Positions 19,037-28,371 are shown, counted from the stretch's first letter. The stretch: DNA of 57,504 nucleotides from Litorilinea aerophila (GCA_945905745.1 CAMDQF010000002.1:1-57504); one strand, 5' to 3'. Made by a program: numbers and translations. The notes: a model not told the origin generated them from the letters alone.

Positions 19037-20428
19037 ATGAAAACCACTTTGGCTGGCGACATCTCGTCAAAAAACTATCTACCTGGTCCGGCAGGCCGCG
19101 GACTATTCGGCACCGCACGGGAGTTTCAGAAAGCACCCCTGGACTATCTGACACACATCCACCAGGAATATGGCGACAGCCTGCGTTATCGATTCTTTCT
19201 CAATTGGTATGGCTACAGCTTCGTCCACCCGGACGCCAACAAACATATCCTTCAGGACAACAACGCCAATTATACGAAGCAGCCCCATCCCTCCATCGAA
19301 ATTCTCAAACCATTGGCAGGGGAAGGGTTGCTCACCAGCGACGGTGACTTCTGGCGCAAGCAGCGACGGCTGGCCCAGCCCGCCTTCCACCGCACGCAGA
19401 TTGCCAGCTTTGCCCGTACCTTTGTCGATTCGACCGTAGCCCGCTTTGAGCGCTGGGCAGTCAAGTCAAGAACGGACGAATGGTTTGCGTTCGATGAGGA
19501 ACTGATGGCGTTGACCCTGGAAATCGCGGGCAAAACACTTTTCAGCATTGACCTGACCGGAAAGGCTGACCAGGTCGGCCATGCCTTTGACCGGGCCAAC
19601 CGACTCATCACCGATCTGAGTTCCAAACCCTTTGCTCTTTTCACCCTGCGAATTCCCTTCTGGCCCAGCACACAGAAATTGTTCGCCGACACCCAGCAAC
19701 TGGAAGATGTAGTATACGGGGTAATTAACGAACGGCGGCGCAGTGGGGAGCAGAAGGCAGACCTGCTGGGGATGTTGATGGAGGCCCGGGATGAGGAGAC
19801 CGGGGATGGAATGAGCGACCGCCAGTTGCGGGATGAGGTGCTGACACTGATGGTGGCCGGCCACGAAACCACATCTGTGCTGCTGAGCTGGCTCTTCTAC
19901 TTTCTGGATCGAAACCCGGAGGTGCAGGAGCGGTTGGAGGCGGAAGTGGACCGGGTGCTGTCGGGACGCACGCCCACTTTTGAAGACCTGCCCCACCTGC
20001 GCTACACCCGCCAGGTGATCGACGAGACCTTGCGCGTGCGACCCGCGGCCTACATCCTCACCCGCTGGGCACAGCAGGCCGACACCGTCTGCGGCTATCA
20101 CATTCCCGCCCAAAGTGCGCTGGTTTTGTCTCCCTACATCACGCACCATCTGGCCGAATTTTGGCCGGAGCCGGAACGCTTCGACCCGGAACGCTTTGCG
20201 CCGGGCAAAGAGGCGGAAAGGCCCCGCTACGCCTACCTGCCCTTTGGCGGCGGCCCACGCCAGTGCATCGGCAACAGCTTCGCCCTTACCGAAGCCACAC
20301 TGATCACAGCAGCGATTGTCCAGCGCTTCCGGGTGCGGGTAGAGCCGAACCATCCCGCCCAGATGGAACCACAGATTACCCTGCGGATGAAGGGTGGGCT
20401 GCCCGCGCGGTTAGAGGAAAGAAGATAG
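19037..20428 (+). CDS. Cytochrome P450
   Basis: 463-residue heme monooxygenase. Landmarks: YLPGPAGRGLFGT proline-rich start, LLTSDGDFWRKQRRLAQPAF (C-helix WxxxR), LMVAGHETTS in the I-helix (about residue 274), ETLRVRP (ExxR) near 330, and the heme ligand in PFGGGPRQCIGNSFA (Cys about 410). The arrangement is that of bacterial CYP4/CYP102-like enzymes acting on fatty acids or terpenoids; substrate not inferable. AAAGGAG six nt upstream fixes the ATG at 19037, although the frame is open to 18908. No ferredoxin or reductase gene is adjacent. Confidence 0.93.
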   Translation: MKTTLAGDISSKNYLPGPAGRGLFGTAREFQKAPLDYLTHIHQEYGDSLRYRFFLNWYGYSFVHPDANKHILQDNNANYTKQPHPSIEILKPLAGEGLLTSDGDFWRKQRRLAQPAFHRTQIASFARTFVDSTVARFERWAVKSRTDEWFAFDEELMALTLEIAGKTLFSIDLTGKADQVGHAFDRANRLITDLSSKPFALFTLRIPFWPSTQKLFADTQQLEDVVYGVINERRRSGEQKADLLGMLMEARDEETGDGMSDRQLRDEVLTLMVAGHETTSVLLSWLFYFLDRNPEVQERLEAEVDRVLSGRTPTFEDLPHLRYTRQVIDETLRVRPAAYILTRWAQQADTVCGYHIPAQSALVLSPYITHHLAEFWPEPERFDPERFAPGKEAERPRYAYLPFGGGPRQCIGNSFALTEATLITAAIVQRFRVRVEPNHPAQMEPQITLRMKGGLPARLEERR

Positions 20429-20475
20429 GCGCGGGCAGAGGTGAATCAGACGAAAGGGTGCATTCATATTGAGTT

Positions 20476-20513
20476 GGGCCGAGGAGTGAGCACGCCCTCG
20501 TGCGGCTCGGCCC
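20476..20513 (+). terminator. Strong hairpin after the P450 gene, no T tract
   Basis: GGGCCGA and GCACG on the 5' side pair with CGTGC and TCGGCCC on the 3' side, giving a two-part stem with a CCCT loop. No run of T follows, so it may act in mRNA stability rather than as an intrinsic terminator. Confidence 0.5.
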
Positions 20514-20561
20514 AGTACCGATATTGAATATACCCGAATCAATTCTGGAAGAGGATGAGAA

Positions 20562-21032
20562 ATGACAAATATCAAAAGCAGAGGCGTTGAACGTTTTGAT
20601 TCCCTTGACCGGGCCATCACCGAATGGATGGCCCGTTACGGCCTGCGCATTATGCGCATCGGCCTGGGGATCGTCTTTTTCTGGTTCGGCGTGTTGAAAT
20701 TCTTTCCCGGTCTCAGCCCGGCGGAGGAGTTGGTGCGCAACACCATCTATTTCGTAGACCCGAGTCTTTTTATCCCGGTTCTGGCGGCCTGGGAAGCGCT
20801 GATCGGTCTAGGGCTGATTTTCGGCAAATATATGCGTCTGACGCTGCTCCTGCTCTTCCTACAGATGCCCGGTACGGCCCTGCCCCTGCTGATTCTGCCC
20901 GATGTAGTCTGGACCCACTTCCCTTACGCTCCAACGCTGGAAGGCCAGTATATCATCAAAAATCTGGTGCTGATCGGTGCGGGGATTGTCCTGGGTGGCA
21001 CTGCGCGCGGGGGGAAACTGGTGGCTGAGTAG
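20562..21032 (+). CDS. DoxX-like integral membrane protein
   Basis: 156 residues with four hydrophobic helices: [59 protein letters not shown] and [17 protein letters not shown]. The G-F-W-G--KF motif in helix one and the W-A-IG-GL in helix two fit the DoxX / DUF417 group. Such proteins are linked to quinone or thiol redox in some organisms; here the role is unknown. A weak GAAGAGG ribosome site precedes the ATG. Confidence 0.72.
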   Translation: MTNIKSRGVERFDSLDRAITEWMARYGLRIMRIGLGIVFFWFGVLKFFPGLSPAEELVRNTIYFVDPSLFIPVLAAWEALIGLGLIFGKYMRLTLLLLFLQMPGTALPLLILPDVVWTHFPYAPTLEGQYIIKNLVLIGAGIVLGGTARGGKLVAE

Positions 21033-21039
21033 GCACGGA

Positions 21040-21247
21040 AATTGGAACACAGAGGTCGCAAGCGGCGCAGATTCAATCCGTGCCCATCCGCGTTCATCAG
21101 TGGCTATTTTTGGGTTAGTGTCCATGCCCTAGGGGGGACAATCAGCAATGAAAAGCGGGACGCAGATTCACGCAGAAACAACTGATCTGCGCAGATTTTA
21201 TCAGCGTCAATCATCTTTTTCAGCGCCATCAGCGTCCTATTTTCAGG
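21040..21247. repeat. Two adjacent CGCAGATT / ATCCGCG-type elements
   Basis: The first (21040-21120) runs from CAGAGGTCGCAAGCGGCGCA to CCATCCGCGTTCATCAG; the second (21158-21247) from GACGCAGATTCACGCAG to CAGCGTCAATCATC and CAGCGCCATCAGCGTCC. CAGAGGTCGCAAGCGGC is repeated at 57109, showing that whole words are shared between loci. Confidence 0.7.
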
Positions 21248-21275
21248 TTAGTTTCTGCCGACCAATACACACTTG

Positions 21276-21656
21276 TCAGATTTCGGCGTAGACTTCCAGG
21301 AGGTTGCCTTCCGGATCGGTGAAATAGACAGTCCGGTGTCCCCGCGGCTGATCCGTGGGCGGGTCTACGATAGTGACACCCATCTCCAAAAGTTGTTGAT
21401 AGGAGAGATCGACTTCGGGCCGCGAGACGAGGAAGGCAACCTGCACGCCGGGCAGATCGACGCGCACGCCCTGACCGTCGTAGTCTCGGGTGCGCTTGCG
21501 CAGAGAAAGCAGCACCGAACCGGCTCGAAAAGTCAAGCCGGTCTCGGATTCCGAGTCGATGGGAAAGGCAAGGAGTATCCGGTAGAATGCCTTCATCCGA
21601 TCCAGATCGTCGCAGAGGACGATGGTGTAATTCAGTTGAGTGAGTGCGGTAAGCAT
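21276..21656 (-). CDS. VOC (glyoxalase/bleomycin-resistance) family protein
   Basis: 126 residues, one VOC unit of two beta-alpha-beta-beta-beta modules: LNYTIVLCDDLDRMKAFYRILLAFP at the start and TVYFTDPEGNLLEVYAEI at the end. The final E-x-Y provides one metal ligand of the family. Substrate unknown; members range from dioxygenases to antibiotic-binding proteins. It is transcribed leftwards and faces the DoxX-like gene across repeat elements. Confidence 0.83.
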   Translation of the reverse strand: MLTALTQLNYTIVLCDDLDRMKAFYRILLAFPIDSESETGLTFRAGSVLLSLRKRTRDYDGQGVRVDLPGVQVAFLVSRPEVDLSYQQLLEMGVTIVDPPTDQPRGHRTVYFTDPEGNLLEVYAEI

Positions 21657-21682
21657 AGATTGTCTCCGGGGTACTAGATTTT

Positions 21683-21762
21683 GTACCCACGGATAGAAAA
21701 GAACACAGAAGACTTGAAATTATTGTCCGTGTTCTCTTCGATCCGTGTATACAAACGCTTTT
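21683..21762. repeat. Inverted word repeat (CACGGAT / ATCCGTG)
   Basis: CCCACGGATAGAAAAGAACAC and GTGTTCTCTTCGATCCGTG-type arms are complementary over most of their length, with a loop of about 30 nt. It separates the VOC and epimerase genes. Confidence 0.65.
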
Positions 21763-21788
21763 GGTTCCAGCATCTTTTTGAAATGGCT

Positions 21789-22565
21789 CTATTCGTTCAG
21801 CGCATAGGGCAGTCCCTGGGGCCAGACATCCTCCGGCTCGTAGCCGATGATGCGTTTGGCCGGTTCCAAATCCAGCAAAATCCGCTCGGCGGGACGGCTG
21901 GTGGCGAAAAGGATGGCCGATTCGCCCGGCGCGGGCGTGGGCGATTCCACGCAAAGCTGGTGGAAGGTGGCCGCGTCGTTGTGGCTGAAAAAGACATCTT
22001 TGCCGATTTTGCTGCCCACCAGTCGCTCGGCTTCGCCGGCATTACGGGGCAGCCAGCCAATGCGCACACTGATCACCGACAGGCCGTGGACCCGGGCGTA
22101 CATATCCCCGGCAATTTCGGCCCAGGCTTTTGTCAGCCCGTAGTGGTTGACCGGCGCGGGGCCATCCTCCACTTTCACCATCTGACCAGTCTCCCCGTAG
22201 TTATGGCCGCTGACCACCTGTAGGGTTGTCGCCAGCACCAGCCGCTTGACCTTAAACTCCGCGGCGGCCTCGCAAATGTAATACAGCCCCACGACGTTCG
22301 GTTGCAGCAGCACATCCACAAAATCTGCCGGGTTGGGGTAGGCGCCCAGATTGATGATGCAGTCCATCCCTTCGACGGCTTCCCGCACCTTTGCCTGGTC
22401 GTTCAGGTCGCCGATCACAAAATCTTCCAGGCCGGGGGTGGGCCGTCGGGCAAAGCCCCGCACATGATGGCCGCGCGCCAGGAGCCGTTCGCAGACAGGC
22501 TGCCCAATCGCGCCCGTGGAGCCAGTGACGAGAACGCGTTGGGGATTGGGGGATTTTTCGATCAT
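21789..22565 (-). CDS. NAD-dependent epimerase/dehydratase (extended SDR)
   Basis: 258 residues. Cofactor motif VLVTGSTGAIGQPVCERLLARG, then INLGAYPNPADFVDVLLQPNVVGLYYICEAA and the catalytic YGLTK (YxxxK) about residue 141. Similar in plan to uronate dehydrogenases and UDP-sugar epimerases. The C-terminal RPAERILLDLEPAKRIIGYEP is typical. The sugar substrate is not determined by these motifs. It precedes the VOC gene on the same strand, separated by a repeat. Confidence 0.82.
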   Translation of the reverse strand: MIEKSPNPQRVLVTGSTGAIGQPVCERLLARGHHVRGFARRPTPGLEDFVIGDLNDQAKVREAVEGMDCIINLGAYPNPADFVDVLLQPNVVGLYYICEAAAEFKVKRLVLATTLQVVSGHNYGETGQMVKVEDGPAPVNHYGLTKAWAEIAGDMYARVHGLSVISVRIGWLPRNAGEAERLVGSKIGKDVFFSHNDAATFHQLCVESPTPAPGESAILFATSRPAERILLDLEPAKRIIGYEPEDVWPQGLPYALNE

Positions 22566-22611
22566 TTCAGTTCTCTTTCAGGTGGAAGGTGTAAGTGACG
22601 AGCGAACCATC

Positions 22612-22652
22612 CACAATTCTCAATTCGCTATTCACCATTCACTATTGCATTT
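22612..22652. repeat. Heptad words (CACAATT class) between epimerase and NAPRT genes
   Basis: CACAATT, CTCAATT, CGCTATT, CACCATT, CACTATT: five consecutive 7-nt words without an obvious complementary arm. Confidence 0.7.
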
Positions 22653-22657
22653 CAATT

Positions 22658-24208
22658 TCATCCGGCATCTCCGGTTAACTCCCAGATCAGCGCGTCTTTC
22701 ATATCCCAGAGCATCTGGCTGATGGAGACGTGGTAGACGTGGGGGTTGATCAGGCGGCGCACGCCGGGGTCCAGCCGCTCCACATCGGCGATGCGCAGGG
22801 CGCGCATGGCGGCGATGTCTGGCCGGTCGTAGACCAGGCGGCCTTCTGCCAAAATGTCCACGAGCAGCGGCTCCACCTGGGAAATTTGCCGGGGTTCCAG
22901 CGCGCGCCATTTGGTGCGCGTGCCCGGGTGACGCAGGACAAGACGCTGGCTACCGTCCGGCTTTTCGTCGGAGAGAGCGACCAGATCGGCGGTGGCCTGT
23001 CCGCGCTCGTCGTAGATGCGGTAGAGTTCTTTGTGGCCGGGGTTGGGCGTCTTTTCGCGGGCCTCGGAGAGTTTGATGGCCGGTTTCCACTCCTCGCCCT
23101 GGCGCACGGCCACCAGTTTGTAGACCCCGCCCAGGGACGAATCCCCCTCGGAGGTGATGAGCCGGGTCCCCACGCCGTAGACCAGACGGCGGATGACGCC
23201 CGCGGGATCGACGCCGTAGCGTTTGGCCTCCACATTAATTTGGGTGACAATCTGCCAGATGACCAGCTCGTCCAGATCGTTGGAGAGGACGATCGAGGCG
23301 TTGGGGAAACCGGCCGCGTCCAGCAGTTTGGCGGTCTGAATGCTCAGATAGGCCAGATCGCCCGAGTCCAGGCGCACGCCCACCGGATCGTAGCCTTTGG
23401 CCCGTAGCCCCTCGAAGACCCGGATGGCATTGGGCACGCCGCTTTCCAGGGTATTGATCGTATCCACCAGCAGCAAACACTCGTCCGGGTAGACATCGGC
23501 GTAGGCTTGGAAGGCGTCGTATTCGCTCATCCCCAGGGCCAGGAAGGCCTGAACCAGCGCGTGGGCGTGGGTGCCTTTGGGCGGGAAACCGAGGAGATGG
23601 GAGACCCCCGCATTAGAGGTAAAGTCCGCGCCGCCAATCAGCGCGGCCCGGGTCCCCGCGTTGCCGCCCCGTTCGTGGGCACGGCGGATGCCAAATTCCA
23701 GAAAGAGGCTGCCATTGGCGCTCTCCCGCAGGCGGGCTGCTTTGGAGGCAATCAGAATCGGATAGTTCAGGTGGTTGAGGAGGGAAGTTTCCAGGATTTG
23801 GGCCATTGCCAGCGGGCCGCGCACGACAGTCAACGGGGTATTGGCGTGTACCACCCGTCCTTCGGGCACGGCGCGCAGACTGATGCCGGAGAAGTCACCG
23901 TTGGCGCGCAGCCAGGCCAGGAAGTCATCGGCAAAAAGACGCTGGCCCGTGCGGCTGGTCATCGCCCGCAAATAGCCGATCTCCTCGTCGCCGAAATGGG
24001 CATCCTGCATCCAATCGATCAGCCAGTCCAGCCCCGCGTTGACACAGAAGCCGGCCTGGTGCGCGCCGTAGTCGGGATAGCTGCGGAAGAAGTGGTCGAA
24101 CTGGCTCTCCCGTTCGTGCAGGCCCATCCGAAAGTAGAGCTGGGCCATTGTCAGTTGGTACTGGTCTGTGAAGAGAATGCCTTCAGCCAGGCGGCGGGAG
24201 TGGCTCAT
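22658..24208 (-). CDS. pncB: Nicotinate phosphoribosyltransferase
   Basis: 516 residues. Converts nicotinate and PRPP to nicotinate mononucleotide in NAD salvage. Motifs: [19 protein letters not shown] at the N-terminus, [37 protein letters not shown], the catalytic-loop [24 protein letters not shown] and [12 protein letters not shown], then YGVGTRL. The long form with a C-terminal extension ([17 protein letters not shown]) fits bacterial type II enzymes. The Rpn-like gene upstream ends 4 nt inside this start, so the two are translationally coupled. Confidence 0.92.
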   Translation of the reverse strand: MSHSRRLAEGILFTDQYQLTMAQLYFRMGLHERESQFDHFFRSYPDYGAHQAGFCVNAGLDWLIDWMQDAHFGDEEIGYLRAMTSRTGQRLFADDFLAWLRANGDFSGISLRAVPEGRVVHANTPLTVVRGPLAMAQILETSLLNHLNYPILIASKAARLRESANGSLFLEFGIRRAHERGGNAGTRAALIGGADFTSNAGVSHLLGFPPKGTHAHALVQAFLALGMSEYDAFQAYADVYPDECLLLVDTINTLESGVPNAIRVFEGLRAKGYDPVGVRLDSGDLAYLSIQTAKLLDAAGFPNASIVLSNDLDELVIWQIVTQINVEAKRYGVDPAGVIRRLVYGVGTRLITSEGDSSLGGVYKLVAVRQGEEWKPAIKLSEAREKTPNPGHKELYRIYDERGQATADLVALSDEKPDGSQRLVLRHPGTRTKWRALEPRQISQVEPLLVDILAEGRLVYDRPDIAAMRALRIADVERLDPGVRRLINPHVYHVSISQMLWDMKDALIWELTGDAG

Positions 24209-25191
24209 TGGGCGTCTGGCTTGTCGGATTGTTGGTCAACGCCAGCAGCCTCTTCCATTTCCGCCAGACCATGAGCCAGCATCGCTTCCACATCGGCCAC
24301 AGAAATGCCCGTCACGTCGGCAATCACATCCACAGCAAAACCGCGCCGGGACATCGCCAGAATAATCTCAAACCGCCCCTTTTCCAACCCCTTTTCCAAC
24401 CCCTTTTCCTGTCCTTCTACAAGCCCTTTGTCATAGAACTTCTGCCCATATTCTTCCAATGCAGTCACAAACATTGTCTTCACCTCCTCGCTGGAACGAT
24501 ATACTTCTTCTAACTCTTTGTAATCCTCGCCGGGCATCCGCCGGTGAATGGCCATCTGACGAAACCAGTTGACCAGCATCGAAACCGCCTGCTTGTCCTC
24601 TTCCCGCTCGAAAAGAGTGACCAGTTCCTCGATCAATTTGTCCTGGGCGTAACGGGTCTCGGCCAGAAAAAGCGTGGAGACGATATTGCCGATTCGCAGC
24701 AGATTCTCCTGGCTCAGTTCGTTCTCGGCCAGCTTGAAATAGCGAAAGTGCAGCCCGTACTCGCCCATCGAGGGAACCGGCTCGATCAGATCGGCCACAT
24801 CTGTGGCGGCTATCCAGCGCCTGTCCCCATTATACAACACAAGCGGGAAGACGGGGGGCAATTTCTCGCCGCTGGTTCGGTTCTCGTCCAGGTGCATATA
24901 CAACAGTACGACGTAATTCAACACCCGCAGGGCCATCGACCGGTCTACGGTGGACTGAAATTCCAACAGGACATAGACGTAAATCTCCTCCTCACCGAAG
25001 GGAATACGGTAGATCAGATCGCTCTCCCGCCCCTGAAACTCTTTGTCTACGAAGGATTTGTCCACCGTCTCGGCCCGTTCAAAGTCGAGCTGCGCAACCC
25101 AGGGCTGATCGACAAAACTCTCCATCAACTGGCGAAAGATCGTGCGGTTGGAAAAGAGAAACTTGTAGCCGCTGTCGTGGATATCGCTCAT
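24205..25191 (-). CDS. Rpn-family (YhgA/PDDEXK_2) putative nuclease
   Basis: 328 residues. N-terminal pattern [23 protein letters not shown] and [21 protein letters not shown], then [28 protein letters not shown] gives the PD-(D/E)XK residues (D of SDLIYR, E-x-Q of LEFQS). This matches Rpn recombination-promoting nucleases and transposase-like proteins. Near the C-terminus there is a tandem peptide [17 protein letters not shown], a common tract in this family, then a helix-turn-helix-like [17 protein letters not shown]. Translational coupling to pncB is notable. Often multicopy in genomes; function in this host unknown. Confidence 0.82.
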   Translation of the reverse strand: MSDIHDSGYKFLFSNRTIFRQLMESFVDQPWVAQLDFERAETVDKSFVDKEFQGRESDLIYRIPFGEEEIYVYVLLEFQSTVDRSMALRVLNYVVLLYMHLDENRTSGEKLPPVFPLVLYNGDRRWIAATDVADLIEPVPSMGEYGLHFRYFKLAENELSQENLLRIGNIVSTLFLAETRYAQDKLIEELVTLFEREEDKQAVSMLVNWFRQMAIHRRMPGEDYKELEEVYRSSEEVKTMFVTALEEYGQKFYDKGLVEGQEKGLEKGLEKGRFEIILAMSRRGFAVDVIADVTGISVADVEAMLAHGLAEMEEAAGVDQQSDKPDAQ

Positions 25192-25239
25192 ATCCGTTCC
25201 GTGAAAATCCTTTGCATCAGTGCAAATCTGTGTACTTTT

Positions 25240-26676
25240 TTATCTGCGACCAAACTGGTCGGCAGTGGGTTCCGCTCAGCAGAACCAATCTTCGGTCAGC
25301 CGGGGTGGTGGCGGCGGCAGAAAGGCGGGCCGGGGATGCGCGGGCGCAGGCAGTCCGGCGATGGCGTGGGCCGCGTACTCCACCGCTTCAAAAAGAATCC
25401 ACGGGTGGCTGTCCGGGTCCGCATCTTCGGCGATAAAGGCGATCTCCCGCTGCAAGGCGTCCATACGCGTGTCCGGGTGTGCCCAACGCCAGGTGAAGTT
25501 GGCTGGCTCCAGTTCGCCCCGCCAGACCGCCGCGTCCGGCTGTTCCAGCAGCGCGCTGCCGGGAGGAATCAGCAGGCGAATGGACATCTGCACAATGGAG
25601 GTAGCAGGAATCAACCCGTGGCTGCGAATCCAGCCCAGCATCCCCAGATAGTCGTCCAGGCTCGTCCAGGGGGTGAAGGCAACCCAAGTGGGTTGCACGG
25701 GCAGTCCGACCCGCTTGAGAATCTCCAGGGCTTCCCCCATCTGGGCGACGGTGTGGCCTTTGTTCAGCCGGGCCAGCACCCCATCGCTGGTGGATTCGAA
25801 GGCCGAGACCACGAAGGAGGCACCGCACTCGACCAGTCGGGGCAGAATCGCCTGCTGTTCGATCAGATGCTCCACTTTTGTCGTAAAGTCAAAGGTGAGC
25901 CGGGGAAACTCCCGGTGTAGGCTCTCGACCACCTTCAGGCTGTGGCCCGGCCCATTGAGAAAATCGGGGTCGCCAAAGGTGATGTGGCGCGCACCCTGCT
26001 CCACCTGCTGACGGATGTCAGCCAAAACCGTCTCCACGGGCACCACGAAGAAGCGCCCGCCGTAAACGGGCGTAATCGGACAGTGGCCGCAGGTGTGGAG
26101 ACAGCCCCGGCTGGCTTCGGTGTAACCCGCCAGGTACATCTCGCCGTCGGCTTCGTAGCGGGCGTAGGCGTCCAGGCTGGGCAGAGCGGCCCGCGCCGGG
26201 GTGGGCAGGTGAAGTCGGGTCAGGCGAGGAGGGGCGGTCTGGCTGGGGGTAGAGACGCCGACGATCCCGTTCGCCCCCCGACCGGCTGCGATAGCCTGGG
26301 CCAGGGCAGTCAAAGCGTCCTCCGCTTCGCCCGCGATGGCCGAATCGGCCAGGGCGGAAGTTCCGTTGGCCTGCAGCAGATAGTCCCGGTTGAGCCAGCC
26401 GTAGTGGCCGAAGAATGTGATGTGGGCCTGGGGGTTGAGCGCCCGCACCCGGCGCGCGGCGTCCACGCCCAGGCGCAAGGCCGTGTGCATGGGCGCGGCG
26501 ATAGCCACCAGACGGGCTGTGGAGGCCGCGGCCGTGGGAAAGTCGTCCACCGACAGATCCACCGCAGATGCTGCCAACCCAACCGCGTTCAGCGTAGCCA
26601 AAGGCCAACCCAGACTCACCGGCTGATGTCCTGATTCATAACAGGAGAGCAGAAGAATTTCAGAGGTATTTTCCAT
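25240..26676 (-). CDS. Selenocysteine-containing B12-binding-like radical SAM protein (CUAEP tail)
   Basis: 478 residues when the TGA at 25276-25278 is read as selenocysteine (residue 467). N-terminal Rossmann-like region ILLLSCYESGHQPVSLGWPLA, then the radical SAM cluster motif EASRGCLHTCGHCPI with Cys192, Cys196 and Cys199. Downstream are GARHITFGDPDFLNG and ASFVVSAFESTSDGVLARLNKG. The frame read up to UGA ends LTEDWFC; the following codons give Ala-Glu-Pro and eight more residues before TAA at 25240-25242. Cys-Sec-Ala-Glu-Pro matches, from memory, the NCBI-described CUAEP/CCAEP-tail radical SAM family. After the UGA the RNA folds as CUGC-(C)-GACCA, loop GUU, UGGUC-GCAG, about 21 nt from the UGA, as in bacterial SECIS elements. 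Substrate unknown. Confidence 0.85.
25245..25265 (-). promoter_or_regulatory. Candidate bacterial SECIS stem-loop
   Basis: Transcribed leftwards just after UGA 25276-25278. CUGC, a bulged C and GACCA pair with UGGUC and GCAG around a GUU apical loop. A nine-base-pair stem with one bulge, a G-U in the loop and a loop 21-23 nt from UGA is the architecture recognised by SelB in E. coli fdhF. The stem is also coding sequence for the tail. Confidence 0.7.
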
Positions 26677-27419
26677 ACATTTAGAGTACCCGATTCAGGG
26701 GTTTGTGTCCAACGGGAAAGACAATTGTCTGCGTTTGCTTATACGAACGCAGACAGGAACCTATCCACTTGACCAGTGGGCAAACCCGACTGCAAGACAG
26801 CCAATCACAATGACGCTACCATTATACTAAGACTGTTCCCAGTTGGAGCAATGAAGACGCCCGACACATGGCCCGAGAAGAAATGGATTATTGACAGTTC
26901 ATTAGAGCAGATGTGTCACCCTGTACCTATTGAGAATGACCCACCGGGGACTCCTCACCTCGGAAGGGGTGTGTCGTATCCGACGCACAATTTCCTCTAC
27001 TACTCTCCAGTTGGCTCCTCGGCTCTTCCTCGCAAACACCCGGCCTACCCTCAAGAGGTCGGGTGTTTATTTTTGGCCTGGTCTTTACAAGCCAAGCCAA
27101 TCACGTAATGTAGCATCCTTTGTGGTCATTCCAATAGTGGAGCAGGCCACCCTTTAGGTGGGTTCCGGCTACTTCCGACATCCGAAAGCACACGCCGGCC
27201 AGCACACCGGTGGGGGTTGGGTTTCCGCCTTGAAGCAAAGGGGGGAGAGGAAAGGGCCAGCTGTGGAGAAGGTGGTACAGGCGAGAGAGGTGTGCAATAG
27301 GGTTGATCACGGGTTTGCGCGTCATTGGCAAATGGAGGACAATAAGGAACGTATCGTTTGTTCGTTCAACGCGGGCGGACTGCCAGTCGGCCCTACAAAA
27401 ATCACAGGAGACCCCACCG
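26677..27419. other. 743-bp stretch without a convincing protein gene
   Basis: It contains a perfect 10-bp hairpin (TGTCTGCGTT, 26726-26735, and AACGCAGACA, 26746-26755), a TATACT -10-like hexamer at 26823 and a strong + strand terminator at 27034-27074. A tract CGGACTGCCAGTCGGCCCT lies near 27377. The 110-codon frame at 26776-27108 has no recognisable domain. The short minus-strand frame at 27101-27331 shows low-complexity repeat-like peptides. A non-coding RNA ending at 27074 is the best explanation for the terminator. Confidence 0.5.
27034..27074 (+). terminator. Intrinsic terminator of an unassigned + strand transcript
   Basis: AAACACCCGGCCT (27034-27046) pairs with AGGTCGGGTGTTT (27056-27068), 13 bp with one G-U, then ATTTTT. 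No gene on the + strand ends nearby, pointing to a small RNA or leader transcript. Confidence 0.85.
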
Positions 27420-27869
27420 ATGATTCTCAGTCCTCTTTCTCAAGCCGACCGCTACAGCGCTCTGCATCCCCGTTTCGCCGCGGCCTTTGCCTTTCTGCGC
27501 CGCGCGGACCTGAAAGATCTGGCCCCGGGCCGATACGACATCGACGGCAACAATCTCTTCGCCCTCATCACCAACGGACCAGGCCGTGGATGGGATGCGG
27601 GCCGGTTGGAATCCCACCGGGCCTATATGGACATTCAGTATGTGGCCGATGGCATTGACCAGATGGGCTGGAAGTCCACGCCCACCTGTACCCAACCCCA
27701 AGGCGAATTCGACACAGCCAAGGATGTGGTCCTCTACGACGACACGCCCAACGCCTACGTGGCGACCGGGCCGGGATCATTTACGATTTTCTTCCCGGAG
27801 GATGCCCACACCCCCCTGCGCTCGGAGGGGAATCTGCACAAAGTGGTGGTGAAAATCGCGATTGCATAG
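27420..27869 (+). CDS. YhcH/YjgK/YiaL family protein
   Basis: 149 residues, cupin-like family that includes EbgC and NanQ (TabA). Motifs: AAAFAFLRRADLKDLAPGRYDIDGNNLFALI at the N-terminus, ESHRAYMDIQYVADG with metal-binding His/Asp, and FTIFFPEDAHTPLRSEGNLHKVVVKI with the conserved ED-H and K-VVKI. Members act as sugar mutarotases/anomerases, for example on sialic acid. CAGGAGA 8 nt upstream supports ATG 27420; the frame extends to 27303 but that part is a repeat tract (RADCQSALQK). Confidence 0.87.
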   Translation: MILSPLSQADRYSALHPRFAAAFAFLRRADLKDLAPGRYDIDGNNLFALITNGPGRGWDAGRLESHRAYMDIQYVADGIDQMGWKSTPTCTQPQGEFDTAKDVVLYDDTPNAYVATGPGSFTIFFPEDAHTPLRSEGNLHKVVVKIAIA

Positions 27870-27897
27870 CAAACTCAGGATTCAGACCACACCTCTT

Positions 27898-28371
27898 ATG
27901 CCCTATTCAATCACCTTTCCCAACCAACAGACGATCCTTCTGCCACCGGAGACGACCGCTGCGATTCAGGCTTCCAGCGCCAAGTATAGCGCGCCTCTCT
28001 GGCACTTTCGGGCCGAGCGGGTGCTGAAATTGGGCGGCCACCAGTGGATATTCCCGTCCGACCTGGCGACCGCCTATTCGCTCTGGGCTGTGCACCGTAC
28101 TGGGGTTATCGCCACGGCGTGGAAGCTCTTCAACCGGGGCTGGCTCGGCGCGGCGGAGGAGTACTTCTACGACCACGCCCGCTATCCCAACCAGCCGCGC
28201 CATCTGGGGCGCAATGTGATTCCGCTGGTGGACGAGGACAACGATTCTCGGCAGATCGGCTGGGTGGGCATCAACCAGCAGACGGAGGCGGACGAGCATT
28301 ACGCCGTCTTTGTGGAGTTCACACTATTGGAGATGTTCGAGGCGCGGGTCTTGCCGGGGGAGTATGTGTAA
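27898..28371 (+). CDS. Hypothetical protein downstream of YhcH gene
   Basis: 157 residues, no family recognised. Soluble composition with many aromatic residues (SAPLWHFRAERVLKLGGHQWIF, GRNVIPLVDEDNDSRQIGWVGINQQTEADEHYAVFVEFTLLEMFEARVLPGEYV). An alternative TTG start exists at 27862. It lies 28 bp after the YhcH stop and before a strong terminator, so the two probably form one transcript. Confidence 0.55.
   Translation: MPYSITFPNQQTILLPPETTAAIQASSAKYSAPLWHFRAERVLKLGGHQWIFPSDLATAYSLWAVHRTGVIATAWKLFNRGWLGAAEEYFYDHARYPNQPRHLGRNVIPLVDEDNDSRQIGWVGINQQTEADEHYAVFVEFTLLEMFEARVLPGEYV

Noticed and set aside
24361..24412. Minisatellite AACCCCTTTTCC as a non-coding repeat
   Set aside because: It encodes the EKGLEKG tract typical of the Rpn-family C-terminus, so it is part of the gene.
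26776..27108. 110-codon protein gene
   Set aside because: No ribosome site, no recognisable domain, and it overlaps the terminator stem. A non-coding transcript explains the region better.
27101..27331. 76-codon minus-strand gene
   Set aside because: The peptide (LPPLLQGGNPTPT and similar) is typical of repeat-derived frames, and there is no start signal.
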